From the NCBI GenBank assembly GCA_023133595.1, contig JAGLWF010000013.1, positions 1-33,581 of the forward strand: a stretch of 33,581 nucleotides of DNA, written 5' to 3'. The translations under genes and the position numbers were made by a program. Source of the DNA: Nanobdellota archaeon (GTDB taxonomy: Archaea > Nanobdellota > Nanobdellia > Woesearchaeales > WJKV01). The notes beneath the pieces were generated by a model that was not told the DNA's origin, searched no databases, and was given only the letters and a program-made list of their open reading frames with translations. Positions 8,306 through 18,300 of this stretch are shown here, one piece after another (position 1 is the first letter of the stretch; each line of letters opens with the position of its first letter).

Positions 8306-8677
8306 ATGGAATTTTACGATGCAACTCAAAGAAAAGAATTAAGTGACAGAACAGAAGCTCCTGATTACAAGCATTCTTCTTCAGAAGTAACAAGGGAAAG
8401 TTTGAGAAGAGACTTGGCTTCGTTGGATCACTCCAGAGAGCTTGACAGGCAAGATGCCAGAGATGTTACTTATTTTTCGCTTGCTAGCACACTAGCTGCT
8501 GGAGCATTTGAAACAATACATTTAGCAGAAAATGCCCCTCTATTTCATGTAGCATATTGTGCAGCTTTATTATTTTCATTACTATGCGTCTACCGTTCGA
8601 TAGAAGCTATACGAGAATCAAATTTCTTATACAAAAAAAGGGAAGAACTAATCAAAAAAAATCCAGAAATCCTTTGA
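8306..8677 (+). CDS. Small hypothetical membrane protein
   Basis: A 123-residue protein I do not recognise. The first half is hydrophilic and charged (several RE/RD pairs). Two adjacent hydrophobic stretches (about 60-77 and 82-98, FSLASTLAAGAFE and FHVAYCAALLFSLLCVYRS) could form a helical hairpin in the membrane, with a basic tail after them. A TATA-like ctttttaaac about 30 bases before the ATG predicts a leaderless mRNA. It stands alone, separated from the next gene by that gene's own promoter. Confidence 0.65.
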   Translation: MEFYDATQRKELSDRTEAPDYKHSSSEVTRESLRRDLASLDHSRELDRQDARDVTYFSLASTLAAGAFETIHLAENAPLFHVAYCAALLFSLLCVYRSIEAIRESNFLYKKREELIKKNPEIL

Positions 8678-8730
8678 ATCTATGAGAAGTGCAAATCTTT
8701 AAATAATCACACTGAAAACTCTGATTAAAG

Positions 8731-9498
8731 ATGGCTATTCAATTTCGAAACCAACAGGAAGAGATGTTGCTGGCAGAAGTACAGTATTTACATACCAGTG
8801 CTCCATTATTAGTTTTTGTGCATGGTATTTGCGGAAATAAAGATGAAGGCAAATATCTTTTTAAAGAAGCAAAAGACTTTTTTCTGATGAAAGGTATGAA
8901 TACTTTCAGATTTGATATGAGTGGTGTTGGAGAAAGCAAAGGAGATTATTTAGATTCTACTCTAGAAAAACAAACTTCAGATGTAAATTCAGCACTAGAG
9001 TTTATTGCAGATATCGTAAAACCACGGTGTATTGGGTTGATTGGCTTTAGTCTGGGAGCTACAGCAGCTATACTTGCTAACAATCCGTCTGTTGGTGCTT
9101 ACTCTTTTTGGAGTCCTGCATTTTTTCCTGAAAAAGATATGTTTCCAAGATATGATACTCCTGGGGTCAGAAGACAGTTAGAAGAAAAAGGATATATTGT
9201 CAAGAAGGGATTAAAAGTTAGCAAAAAACTTATTGAAGATTTAAGAGATCGCGACCTTGGTTCAGCTCTTCCTAAATTATCAAAACCTGTTCAGATAATC
9301 CACGGAACTCACGACAAGTATATTGATCATCGTAGTTCTATCAAAGCATCAAAAAGTCTGCTGTTTCTTTCTGAGCTCCAGCTAATTGGTGGTGCAGATC
9401 ATGTGTTTATGGACGAATTAAGATATAGAAAAGAGGTTTTTAATTACACTCATTTCTGGTTCGCTAGAAAATTTGATTGTGGCAGGATTGAGGGGTAA
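8731..9498 (+). CDS. Alpha/beta hydrolase (serine hydrolase)
   Basis: A 255-residue alpha/beta-hydrolase-fold enzyme. Visible elements are the oxyanion-side VHGICGNKDEG (about 30-40), FRFDMSGVGESKG, the nucleophile elbow GFSLGA with Ser107, an acid in HGTHDKYID (Asp195) and the catalytic His in GADHVF (His224). Together they make a complete Ser-Asp-His triad. The family includes esterases, lipases and acyl-peptidases; the substrate cannot be told from sequence. A TATA box (aatctttaaa, near 8694-8703) 30 bases before the ATG indicates a leaderless transcript of its own. Confidence 0.85.
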   Translation: MAIQFRNQQEEMLLAEVQYLHTSAPLLVFVHGICGNKDEGKYLFKEAKDFFLMKGMNTFRFDMSGVGESKGDYLDSTLEKQTSDVNSALEFIADIVKPRCIGLIGFSLGATAAILANNPSVGAYSFWSPAFFPEKDMFPRYDTPGVRRQLEEKGYIVKKGLKVSKKLIEDLRDRDLGSALPKLSKPVQIIHGTHDKYIDHRSSIKASKSLLFLSELQLIGGADHVFMDELRYRKEVFNYTHFWFARKFDCGRIEG

Positions 9499-9530
9499 GT
9501 TTTAAAAACAGCCCAAATGCTAATTCTTGT

Positions 9531-10853
9531 ATGGCAAAAACTCAACGAAAGTCAAGATATCCAATATACCCTCTTGCAGAGGATCCACTAGTCCTTGAGA
9601 CTAGGGGCAAGTTCTTTGACCACTATATCAATCTCATGAACGAAGATGAAAGGAATACAGCAGCGCAAATGAGGATTGCTCCTGTCGAACGAAGGTCATG
9701 GAGAGATATGGAGTGGGGAAGCGGTGAATATAATAATTTCATCATTGAAATACGAAGAAAAGTTCCGTTCATGGGCATAGACTATCTTGGCTACAGGTTC
9801 GAGAATGTTGCTGGCATGGGTGGTTCTGGAAACTCTATCTACGTTGGTGTCAGATCACTCCGGAAATTACAATTTGGATATTTGGCAAAAATGATACAGA
9901 GAAAGCAATTAGATATCTCTGCATTAGATCAGGCTCAAACAGGATATCTAGAAAGAGCATTCAAATCAGAAGGAGAGATGAGAAGATTGCACGAACATCT
10001 GTTAAATTTGCCAGAAGGAGAAAAGAAGATCGCAGCAAAAGTCCTGGTCGAGACTCCTGATGTCCACAGCATCTGCCCGCAAACACTGGCTGGAGCATCA
10101 GTCCTTGAGCCAACACTTGAAGACCTTTCCCCTGAAGTTATAAAAAAAGAAAAGCTGCTTGAAAGATTCTTAAGAGAAGGAGATATATTAAGACATCTAG
10201 ATCATCCAAACATTGTCAAAGTTTACGAATGCAGGGAATTTCGAAGAACAATAGCAGAAGATGAAGTTGTGAAGATGTGGTTCTATACAATGGAATTTCT
10301 TCCGAGAAGTTCGGCAGATACTGTCATGTTTCCAAAAGATGAAGCAATTGAATTAGCAACTACAGTTGGAGAAGCTATTGCTGTAATGCACGAACGCGGA
10401 ATCATCCACAGAGATATCAAGCCGCTGAATATTATGTTCAACAAAGATGATGTTCCAAAAGTGACAGATCCTGGAATCGCAAAAAGAACAAGTGTTGCAG
10501 ATTATGAAAGAACTTGTTTATCAGTGACAGAACAAGGTCAGCCTATTGGCACTCCAAACTACATGTCACCAGAACAGATCAGGGATGCAAAAAATATTGA
10601 TTTCAGAGGCGATATATATTCACTTGGAGTGACGTTATACAGGTGGCTGACTGGAAAACTTCCATATAAAGAGACAAGCTCGGTAATGGATACACTAAAC
10701 ACAATCCTTAGAGGAGATCAGATTCCATTAAGACAATTCTTGCAAAAAAGAAACAGGTCATTAGAACGGGCAGTTGAAAAAGCAATCCAGAAAGATCCAA
10801 ACAAAAGATACCAGACAATGGCTGAATTTGTAGATGCTTTAAAAGCATTATAA
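9531..10853 (+). CDS. Ser/Thr protein kinase with DPG in place of DFG
   Basis: A 440-residue Hanks-type kinase. An N-terminal extension (1-88) precedes the Gly loop GMGGSGNS (95-102). The VAIK lysine is K170 (KIAAK). Between them lies a helical insertion of about 60 residues, far longer than the usual beta2-beta3 turn. HPNIVKVYE, the catalytic loop HRDIKPLN (293-300), GTPNYMSPEQ and DIYSLG are intact. The magnesium-binding DFG reads DPG (TDPGIA, 313-315; codons GAT CCT GGA). Asp is kept, but proline should restrict the usual DFG flip. No transmembrane helix is seen. A TATA box near 9502-9512 suggests a leaderless mRNA. The next gene is a tandem paralogue sharing the insertion and N-terminal features. 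Confidence 0.9.
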   Translation: MAKTQRKSRYPIYPLAEDPLVLETRGKFFDHYINLMNEDERNTAAQMRIAPVERRSWRDMEWGSGEYNNFIIEIRRKVPFMGIDYLGYRFENVAGMGGSGNSIYVGVRSLRKLQFGYLAKMIQRKQLDISALDQAQTGYLERAFKSEGEMRRLHEHLLNLPEGEKKIAAKVLVETPDVHSICPQTLAGASVLEPTLEDLSPEVIKKEKLLERFLREGDILRHLDHPNIVKVYECREFRRTIAEDEVVKMWFYTMEFLPRSSADTVMFPKDEAIELATTVGEAIAVMHERGIIHRDIKPLNIMFNKDDVPKVTDPGIAKRTSVADYERTCLSVTEQGQPIGTPNYMSPEQIRDAKNIDFRGDIYSLGVTLYRWLTGKLPYKETSSVMDTLNTILRGDQIPLRQFLQKRNRSLERAVEKAIQKDPNKRYQTMAEFVDALKAL

Positions 10854-10899
10854 AGATATTCTCATAACCTTTTTATATTGCCTGCAATGAGGATTTTAT

Positions 10900-12195
10900 A
10901 TGGCAAAACTTGACAGCACTGGATACAAGTATGAAGATCCTCTGATTCTAGCAGCAGAGAATCATTCTCTTAAAAGGTATTTTGACCAGTCAGAAAGAGA
11001 ACATTTAACTTCTGCTCAAAATATGGGAAGAGAAGAAGATTTTGTTGCTCGTACCCCTATTGATCAGATGAATAAACAGGAATTCGGGATTTTTTTAGGG
11101 GAGGTAAAAAATATATATCCCTTATTCAGAGAGAGATTTCCAGTCGCGGGTCATCCTGTAGAATTCATAGGTCCAATCAGCTCTGGGGGATTTAGCACGA
11201 TTTATCTTGGGGTTAAGTCATTAAGAGAATATCAACAAAAAGATTTTAGTAATGCTTTTCGGAAATATGCTGGTGTTCTTAGAGAGCAGCATCAAAAAAA
11301 GATTGAAGATATTATAAATGCAGTAAAAAGATCTCAAGATCCAAAATTGAAGCTTGTCCATTTATTATCAAAACTTCCATTACATCATAGAGGTGTTGCT
11401 GCAAAGGTGTTGGATACAGATTATAACGCTGGAAGCCCGACCCATCTCAGATTTAAGGACGAGATCAAGATTTTGACCAAGATAAAACATCCAAATATTG
11501 TGCAGATCATTGAAGCGCCGAAAAACTACACTTGTGACAATTTTCAAACTATATTTCTTTATGTCATGGAATATCTTCCTGATGGTTTCGATCGTCAAAA
11601 AGCACATCCGATTAGTGTTGTCATCCCTGTCATACATGCTGTTGCAAAAGCATTAGAAGCAATGCATAATGCCGGAGTGCTACACAGAGATGTCAAACCA
11701 CCAAATATCCGGGTAAGTGCAGATGGTGTGGTGAAACTTACTGATTTCGGCCTGATCAAAAAAACAGAGACCTACCAAACTCAAGCAGAGCGTAGTATAA
11801 CACCAAAAACCCAAAGCGGACAGGTTATTGGAAGCCTTGGTTTTATGTCCCCTGAGCAGGCAAGCGGAAAAGAAATGGATCTTAGAACAGACATATATTC
11901 ACTAGGAACCACTATGTGGACCCTTCTCACTGGTGAAATGCCTTATGATTTTGAAACTGGTGATGATACTATTGTACGCTTATTTAAGACAGTGAGCATA
12001 AAACATCAGAAAAGTCTTGAGGTCTATGCAGATAGAATATTTGTGGATGCAGGCCAAAAGATAAAACCTAAAAAATCTATGCTCAAAGCTTTGAAATGGA
12101 TCCATAGGAGTAGTACAGCCAAAGAACCTAAAAAGAGATACTCAGAAATGGCCCTATTCATATCAGACCTTGAAACCATTCTAAACGAGCTTTAA
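10900..12195 (+). CDS. Ser/Thr protein kinase, tandem paralogue
   Basis: A 431-residue kinase related to the preceding one. It shares an N-terminal extension with YEDPLIL (EDPLVL in the neighbour) and a helical insertion of about 60 residues between the Gly loop (ISSGGFSTIYLG, 93-104) and the VAIK lysine (K169, VAAK). Catalytic residues are complete: likely alphaC Glu188, HRDVKPPN (262-269), DFG (282-284), GSLGFMSPEQ and DIYSLG. It is therefore predicted active, unlike the DPG neighbour whose state is uncertain. It has no membrane helix. A TATA-like tttttatatt and a GAGG ribosome site precede the start, so the two kinases can be transcribed separately. Confidence 0.9.
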   Translation: MAKLDSTGYKYEDPLILAAENHSLKRYFDQSEREHLTSAQNMGREEDFVARTPIDQMNKQEFGIFLGEVKNIYPLFRERFPVAGHPVEFIGPISSGGFSTIYLGVKSLREYQQKDFSNAFRKYAGVLREQHQKKIEDIINAVKRSQDPKLKLVHLLSKLPLHHRGVAAKVLDTDYNAGSPTHLRFKDEIKILTKIKHPNIVQIIEAPKNYTCDNFQTIFLYVMEYLPDGFDRQKAHPISVVIPVIHAVAKALEAMHNAGVLHRDVKPPNIRVSADGVVKLTDFGLIKKTETYQTQAERSITPKTQSGQVIGSLGFMSPEQASGKEMDLRTDIYSLGTTMWTLLTGEMPYDFETGDDTIVRLFKTVSIKHQKSLEVYADRIFVDAGQKIKPKKSMLKALKWIHRSSTAKEPKKRYSEMALFISDLETILNEL

Positions 12196-12214
12196 AAGGG
12201 TTAATTCTGAAGTA

Positions 12215-12268
12215 TTTATAAAGCACCCCTCTTGAGTGGTGACGAAAGCGTAAACTTTATAAATGGCT
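12215..12268 (+). repeat. 54-bp promoter cassette, copy 1 (before PIN gene)
   Basis: First of three near-identical 54-bp copies. It opens with TTTATAAAGCACCCC, has a short inverted repeat CACC...GGTG, then GACGAAAGC and ends with CTTTATAAATGGCT. The second TATA box lies about 27 bases before the ATG at 12287, so it would drive a leaderless mRNA. It differs from copies 2 and 3 at two positions (CTTGAG for CCTGAG, GCGTAAA for GCATAAA). Confidence 0.85.
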
Positions 12269-12286
12269 GATCTGTAAATAATTGTC

Positions 12287-12865
12287 ATGGTATCAAAAAT
12301 CATATGTTCAAATACTTCCCCACTCTGGCATTTAGGAAGTATCAAAGAGAAAAAAGGGGAAGAGATAAACGGTATTAAGATTGCAAAAACGTCAATAGAT
12401 ATCGATGTTCTTGCACAAATATACTCAGAAATAATTATTCCTAAAAAAGTACAAGAAGAGATTTTACAACATAGAAAATCCCCTAAAGCTTCCAAAAGTT
12501 TTGTGCGTAATATTTCTAAAGTAGCTTCTATAAAAGACCAGGCTTTAGTTGATTATCTAATTAAACAATACATGAGAGGAGAGAGCTCTATTAGAAATAG
12601 AGGAGAGTGTGAAACATTTGTACTTGCAACAGAAAAATGTGTTGAAGCATTAGTGGCAAATGAAGGTGCTGAAAAAATGTTTGATTCTGAAAAAAGCAGA
12701 GGAATCTGTGTTGAATATATAAGTTTGATTCCTTTTGGAGAAAAATATTGGCAAGACGGGAATACAACTGAAGATGATTTTAAGAAATTCTTAGAAGCAT
12801 TATACGCATTAGGGTACAGACCAGATTTACATGAAGATTATTTTCAACTATATGGGATAATATAG
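12287..12865 (+). CDS. PIN-domain protein (DUF3368-like putative RNase)
   Basis: A 192-residue protein whose start, SNTSPLWHLGSI, matches the opening strand of DUF3368-type PIN domains (VSNTSPLI..L). Further PIN features are IIIPKKVQEEI, RGECETFVLA with the second acidic position, and VEALVANEGAEKMF, which corresponds to the usual L.tDD..AR strand with weaker acid conservation. PIN domains are metal-dependent ribonucleases, often toxins. No classic antitoxin precedes it. The converging minus-strand gene 3 bases away is a possible but unproven partner. It sits behind copy 1 of the 54-bp promoter cassette. Confidence 0.7.
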   Translation: MVSKIICSNTSPLWHLGSIKEKKGEEINGIKIAKTSIDIDVLAQIYSEIIIPKKVQEEILQHRKSPKASKSFVRNISKVASIKDQALVDYLIKQYMRGESSIRNRGECETFVLATEKCVEALVANEGAEKMFDSEKSRGICVEYISLIPFGEKYWQDGNTTEDDFKKFLEALYALGYRPDLHEDYFQLYGII

Positions 12866-12868
12866 AAA

Positions 12869-13318
12869 CTAAGCAGCTAAATCTTTCATATCTTGAATTA
12901 ATTTCTCTAACTTGATTTCACATGGTAATCTGGTTTGGGATTCTCTAGTAGACATCCTACGTGCCCAAAAGAAGTATTCAAAAGTAAAACCATCCAAACC
13001 TACAGAATTTCCAGCAATACGTCTGGAGCATATTTTTCTTGTTCTGTATGCACGATATGCTTTTAAACCGCGCTCTGTTAAATCTAATAATATTCTATAT
13101 GTTATCTTTTGATCAATGTTATATTTTCTTTTTAAATACTCTACAATTTCTTTTGGATCTTTCCGGATAGTAGGATCAATGAACATATCAATCCCTTCAT
13201 CCAACCCCTTGATTATATTAATATCAACTCCAGTATCTCTTGCGAGCATTTCTATAGTATATTCTGTATTTACATCACCAGAATACAGTTTTTGTGCTAT
13301 ATCCAAGATTTCTTCCAT
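12869..13318 (-). CDS. Hypothetical small protein with HTH-like N-terminus
   Basis: A 149-residue protein I do not recognise. Residues about 15-40 (YTIEMLARDTGVDINIIKGL) look like a helix-turn-helix of the kind found in antitoxins such as UPF0175, but with low similarity. The middle is helical and the C-terminal half is basic (KICSRRIAG, RRMSTRESQTR), which suits nucleic-acid binding. It converges with the PIN gene, leaving 3 bases between the stops. A TATA box (ctttaaata on the minus strand, near 13341-13349) predicts a leaderless mRNA. Its promoter region abuts copy 2 of the 54-bp cassette. Confidence 0.6.
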   Translation of the reverse strand: MEEILDIAQKLYSGDVNTEYTIEMLARDTGVDINIIKGLDEGIDMFIDPTIRKDPKEIVEYLKRKYNIDQKITYRILLDLTERGLKAYRAYRTRKICSRRIAGNSVGLDGFTFEYFFWARRMSTRESQTRLPCEIKLEKLIQDMKDLAA

Positions 13319-13368
13319 TCATAGTATATAGTGTTAGAAATATTTAAAGATTATCTCTTTTGAGGGGG

Positions 13369-13422
13369 TTTATAAAGCACCCCTCCTGAGTGGTGACGAA
13401 AGCATAAACTTTATAAATGGCT
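13369..13422 (+). repeat. 54-bp promoter cassette, copy 2 (before phosphodiesterase gene)
   Basis: Identical to copy 3 over all 54 bases. The distal TATA box (ctttataaat) would start transcription near 13440, giving a leader of about 24 bases that contains AAAGGTAG as a possible ribosome site before the ATG at 13464. Confidence 0.88.
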
Positions 13423-13463
13423 AAAAACCTTCTTTTTATGAACTCTTTAAAAAGGTAGCAAGA

Positions 13464-14756
13464 ATGACAAAAAGACTTGATAGGATAGCACTGATAATTA
13501 TTGATCAATTAAGAGCAGATTATCGGGAATACTTCACAAACTGTGCTCGGGTTCTTAGATATTCTTCTATATGTGATACAAATTCGATTCCAACCTCTAC
13601 TGAGGCAATGCACGCCAACATTTCTACTGGCAAATACCCTAAAGAGCACGGTTTTATTTCAAAATGTTTCAAAGAAAAGGATGGCGATGCTCTTGAAGAG
13701 CTACTTCAAAAGTACTTATCAAAAAAGCTAACTCCAATCAGTTCAATTGGATTCATTAATGGATATAAAACTTTTTGTTTCGGTGGCAAGAGAGAGGTTG
13801 TTCAAAGTATTGCCTCGGCTAGAGACTGTACTTTGATGATACATCCAAACAAAAATAAGTCAACGTTTAAAGCTGATGACGAAGGGGAATCTTTCTGGAA
13901 AGAAATATTTTTTGCGTGGAAAAATAATTATGTTTTGCCCAAAGAAATTCCAAATAAACTAAGTAGACTCGATATAAAATTAATAAATCTCTTTGAAGAG
14001 ATTATTAATACAAGTAAAGATTACGATGATAAGTTTTTTTATTTACTAACACTTCCTTCCTTGGATTTTATTGGTCACAAGCATGGACCGCATTCAGATG
14101 AAGCAATAAGTCATATAAAATGTCTGGATGAAAATATTTCAGAAATTATCAAGTCAAATGAAAACACTTTGTTTATCATTGCTGGAGATCATGGAGCTCG
14201 TAGAACATTAAAATATATTATCGAAGTGAAGAAAAATACTCCCAATGCCCATGTATATCATAGAGAAAGAGATCTGTATAGGCACATCGCTGAAATCCCA
14301 TTTGATTCAGAAGAAAATTTTCAGCATATTTGTTATGATGGAGGCATACTTCGAATCTGGATGAAAAGAAAAAATAATCTCCTGACAAAGAGAGATGCAA
14401 AAATGCTTGCAAAATACGGTACGATTATAGATTTAAGATTAGAAAATAAAAATATTGAGTCGAAATATTTCGAAATAATACAGAATTCAAATCACGAGAA
14501 TCTTGGTGATATTATAGTAGTTGCAAATAAAGATGCAACTTTTTGTAAAAGAAGTTGGATTGATCGTAAAGTTTTGAGAGAAAAAATACCCCGAGGGCAA
14601 AATCTAAGAATTAATGAACTGCCTGTTGGAGAACATGGAACATATTTTGACGAAGATAGACATACGTTGATCCTATCAAATTATGATTTTAGGAAGCACA
14701 TTGTTTCAAATTTGCAAATCCGGGAAGAATTAGAAAAGATAATGGGTTCAACCTAA
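13464..14756 (+). CDS. Alkaline-phosphatase-superfamily phosphodiesterase/pyrophosphatase-like protein
   Basis: A 430-residue protein with the metal-site pattern of the type I phosphodiesterase/nucleotide pyrophosphatase group. Visible elements are LIIIDQLRADY (Asp14), the candidate nucleophile in SIPTSTEAMHANISTGKYP (Thr44), LPSLDFIGHKHG (Asp201, His205), IIAGDHG (Asp242, His243) and a C-terminal GEHGTYFDEDRHT. Two zinc-like sites can be built from these. There is no signal peptide or membrane helix, so it is probably cytosolic. The substrate is unknown. It lies behind copy 2 of the 54-bp cassette and its 3' end overlaps the converging gene by 4 bases. Confidence 0.75.
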   Translation: MTKRLDRIALIIIDQLRADYREYFTNCARVLRYSSICDTNSIPTSTEAMHANISTGKYPKEHGFISKCFKEKDGDALEELLQKYLSKKLTPISSIGFINGYKTFCFGGKREVVQSIASARDCTLMIHPNKNKSTFKADDEGESFWKEIFFAWKNNYVLPKEIPNKLSRLDIKLINLFEEIINTSKDYDDKFFYLLTLPSLDFIGHKHGPHSDEAISHIKCLDENISEIIKSNENTLFIIAGDHGARRTLKYIIEVKKNTPNAHVYHRERDLYRHIAEIPFDSEENFQHICYDGGILRIWMKRKNNLLTKRDAKMLAKYGTIIDLRLENKNIESKYFEIIQNSNHENLGDIIVVANKDATFCKRSWIDRKVLREKIPRGQNLRINELPVGEHGTYFDEDRHTLILSNYDFRKHIVSNLQIREELEKIMGST

Positions 14757-15151
14757 AGATGACCATCAGCAAAAATCGGTTGGAGTTCACGAAGACGTTT
14801 TAATAACTTTTCTTTTTCAACACTAGCCACTCCATTTCTACACATACGTCCGTAGCGCTCATCTAGTTCTTCATATTCTCTATAAAGCTCTCTTTCACTT
14901 TGATTAGCTAACATCACTCGATTGAAATATAATATATCCTTAATTTTGTCAACTAAGCTGCTACCAGCAGTTCCATTCGATCCTAGAAGATCTTGTTTAA
15001 ATACTTTGAGCTCTTCAACTTCTTCAGAAGAAAGAATACTTCTGTTTTCGACAGCCTTGATCCAATAACTAGCAATCTTAGCACTGTATTTAGCATAATT
15101 ATCTTTAGAAGCTCCACATATATCTTCATTTGTCATTTTCAGGATTTCCAT
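14753..15151 (-). CDS. Hypothetical helical protein
   Basis: A 132-residue protein I do not recognise, predicted mostly helical with many E/K/R and no membrane segment. A second in-frame ATG six codons in (MTNEDI) could be the real start. A TATA-like tttatatac on the minus strand near 15171-15179 fits a start at 15151 with almost no leader. The C-terminal part (SERELYREYEELDERYGR...VEKEKLLKRLRELQ) has coiled-coil character. It converges on the phosphodiesterase gene with a 4-base overlap. Confidence 0.6.
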   Translation of the reverse strand: MEILKMTNEDICGASKDNYAKYSAKIASYWIKAVENRSILSSEEVEELKVFKQDLLGSNGTAGSSLVDKIKDILYFNRVMLANQSERELYREYEELDERYGRMCRNGVASVEKEKLLKRLRELQPIFADGHL

Positions 15152-15216
15152 GATATATTATGTAGAACAAAGTATATAAAACTTTCTTGTTTTCAAAATT
15201 ATTAATCTTGAAATCA

Positions 15217-15270
15217 TTTATAAAGCACCCCTCCTGAGTGGTGACGAAAGCATAAACTTTATAAATGGCT
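15217..15270 (+). repeat. 54-bp promoter cassette, copy 3 (before kinase fusion gene)
   Basis: Identical to copy 2. The distal TATA box would start transcription near 15288 and leave about 23 leader bases before the ATG at 15311, including ATAGGTA. Confidence 0.88.
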
Positions 15271-15310
15271 GAAAATCTTCTCTATTTAGCGCTTTATATA
15301 GGTAAATATA

Positions 15311-18300
15311 ATGGCAAATATGAAACTTAAAGATTACTTAGATGGCATTCAGACACCTAAAAATATGAAGGATTTGATGAATCATCCAGATATTCAGATG
15401 GGCATAGTCAAAAGTGCTAAAATTGCACGAAAAGTTCTTGAGCATCCAAATGTTCAATCTATAATTGTAGCAGATTTACAAGGCCAGAAACGACTTGTCA
15501 AAGCTCTTATCCAAAGATTTCCTATTACAAAAGCGATCATTGAAGAATTATTCACTAAAGGCGGTAAAAAGAAAATAGAGACTATTGGCTGTATGGACCT
15601 TGAAGCGCGTATAGGTGAAGGTGGCCTTGGGGTTGTCAGACTAGGAACTTTAAATGAAGGTGTTCTAGGAACATATACTCAGATCAAACTTGCAGAGATG
15701 TGGGCACAGATTTCTGAATGTGCTGGATTCTATCTTCCTGTTAAAACAAATGGAACCGGAAATGGCGAAGAAAAAACAAAAAGAGAAAAGAACAGAGCGA
15801 TTATTGAAGAAATAAGAGATAGTTATAGCAGAGAAGAATTATTTGAAGCTATTGCTGATGAGATGCGTGACAAAAAATATGCTGTTAAATTCTGCAATAT
15901 GAGTAGTCTTAGTTCTTATAGTGCAAATGATGTTGAGGGTGCACGAAGATTCAGACACGAGTTTGAGCTTACAAACAGTATTAATTTAAGTAATGATGAA
16001 GAAACCGGACACGAAAATATTGTTAAAGTTATGTTCGAAGAAGAGGAATCAAGTATAAAAAATCCTGAAGCAAGAGACCGATCAAGACAAGGAAAACTCT
16101 TCTATGTCATGGAATTATTAGAAGGCGGAGACATTTATGAAAAGACTCAAGAAATTGGGCTATGGGGTTTTGATGAAGCACTTGAAGTTATAATGCAAGT
16201 TGCAGATGCACTTGCATATGCTCATGCTCAAGGAATCATCCACAGGGATATCAAACCACAAAATATAATGTTTGACAAAGATGGAAAAGTAAAAGTTACA
16301 GATTTTGGTCTTGGAAAAGATACTACTGACCCAAATCGTACAAATTTGTCTCAAACTGGTGTTGCTATGGGTACTCCAAAATATATGCCCTTGGAACAAG
16401 CCAGAGACGCAAAGCACGCTACTGCAGCTGCTGATATTTATTCTTTAGGTCTGACACTATACGAAATGATCACAGGCGAAATGCCGTTCAAGCTTGACAA
16501 AGCAGGTAATCTTACGCAAATTGTAGAAAGATTACGGAAATATGAAGGACGAGAAGCTGAATTCATCCCATATCCAGATGCAAAACCAGGATCGCAGGAA
16601 GATGCATTGAATAAGGTTTTGCTTAAAGCTCTGCAGATTGATATCATGGAAAATGGCAGGGTCAAGAAAAATCACAGGAGATACTCATCTATGGAAAATT
16701 TCGCAGAAGATCTTGCAAAAGTTTGGACATGGGAAAATGTTTCAGCATCTGAACGATCAATTGATATGCGAAAGATCGAGAAAGATCAAGCAGAAAGAAA
16801 AAAGGCGGCTTTCTGGAAAAAATGGAAACTTCCAATTGTTGCTGGCGGAATAACTGTTTTAGCAGGTCTTGGGATTGCTGGTGCACTTCTTTTTGGTGGA
16901 GGAGATACTTACAGAGATGAAATCAAAGCAACACAAGAGACTTATACTACAAGATTTGCTGCTGCTAAGAAAAGCAAGGACGAGAAAAGATTCTCTGATT
17001 GGTTAGGAAAATTAGAAAAATATAATGATAAGAAAAAATCACCAGAACTTGCTAAGTTTTTAACAAGACATAGAAGAGATTACTCTTCAATGGTCGAATC
17101 TCGATTAGAAAAAGAAATCAAGGCAGATTTTGCAAGAGCAGAAAACTTAGAGAGCCAAGGATTACTAGTCGAAGCACATACAACATATGCTAAAGTTGCT
17201 TCTGCATGGGAAAGCAGAGAAAAAGATGTTAAGAAGAAAAAAGTAAAGAAAGTTTATGAGAGGAATGCAGGAAAATCAGAAGATATCAGAAAGAAAATCT
17301 GGAAACTTGATGGAAAAGATCCAGCATGGAAAACACTACAATTCTGCGTAGAAGATATCAAGAAGCGAGGAGATTATCAGAAAGTTAATGCTGACGAATA
17401 TCATAATATTGCTGTATTGTTAGCAAAAAAGGTTGTAGAACCTCTAGCGCAAGGAGATACTGACAAGGTTCCTGTTGCTGTGAAGAAAGACGGTACATGG
17501 TGGACAGAAAGACCAAGTAAATTAGAATGGGAGACACGAAGAGCTCCAGGAGATTTTGTCGCAACACTATGGGAATGCTACCAGATGTTCAAAGGAACAG
17601 AAGAAGAGCAGAAATGGCTGATGTACGCGCGAAAATGGATGAATGTATTCCAACAAATCAATGAAGACAATGTAGACGCATTTGTCGGAAAAACACTTCT
17701 AGACAATCATTTTGTAGCAATGGAAATAGATCCAGCACGAAGCGAAACCTACAAACGAGAAATCAAACGACTTTGTGATCTGATTGTGAAGAAGAAGTGG
17801 AATGAAGAATTAGGATTCATCACACACTATGTTGCAGATGGAGAAGATGATAAATCAAGAAAATTGTATTCAAACGTTGCGCAGGATGTAGTTGCATTAC
17901 TGCGAGCACACCAACTATTTGGAAATCAAGAATACAAAGATAAAGCTGAAAAAACAATAGCAAATCTTCTAAAATACATCAAAGCAAGTAAGAATCCAAA
18001 ATCAGCACAGATATATAATTTTATCGACCGTACTGAAGGAAAAACAGATGTGCATTATCTATTAGGATCTATAGAGATGTATATTCAATATGCAGAGGCA
18101 CTGCATGAAATACATAGATTAACAAATAATAGTCAGTGTAAAAAGTTTGCAACACAAATCCATAATTGGCTATGTGATAGTGTTGATATGAATGATATCC
18201 CTTATTTTGGGATATTCGCACATGTTGTTCCAGAAAATTCTGGGAGTAAAGATGGGGAATCTCATAGAAAACACGGCAGTAAGAAAACACATAGACTACT

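Noticed and set aside
12215-12268. Box C/D-like or kink-turn RNA in the 54-bp repeat (CTGA followed by GTGACGA).
   Set aside because: The match to box C is imperfect, no outer C and D boxes flank it, and the downstream TATA box places it upstream of the likely transcription start.
12287-13318. PIN toxin with the converging gene as antitoxin.
   Set aside because: Toxin-antitoxin pairs are normally co-directional and co-transcribed. These two converge, and the HTH similarity is weak, so I left the pairing as a possibility only.
13464-14756. A PglZ-type phosphatase and hence a BREX-like defence system with the kinases.
   Set aside because: The motifs fit phosphodiesterase/nucleotide pyrophosphatase better, and none of BrxC, PglX or other BREX genes is present.
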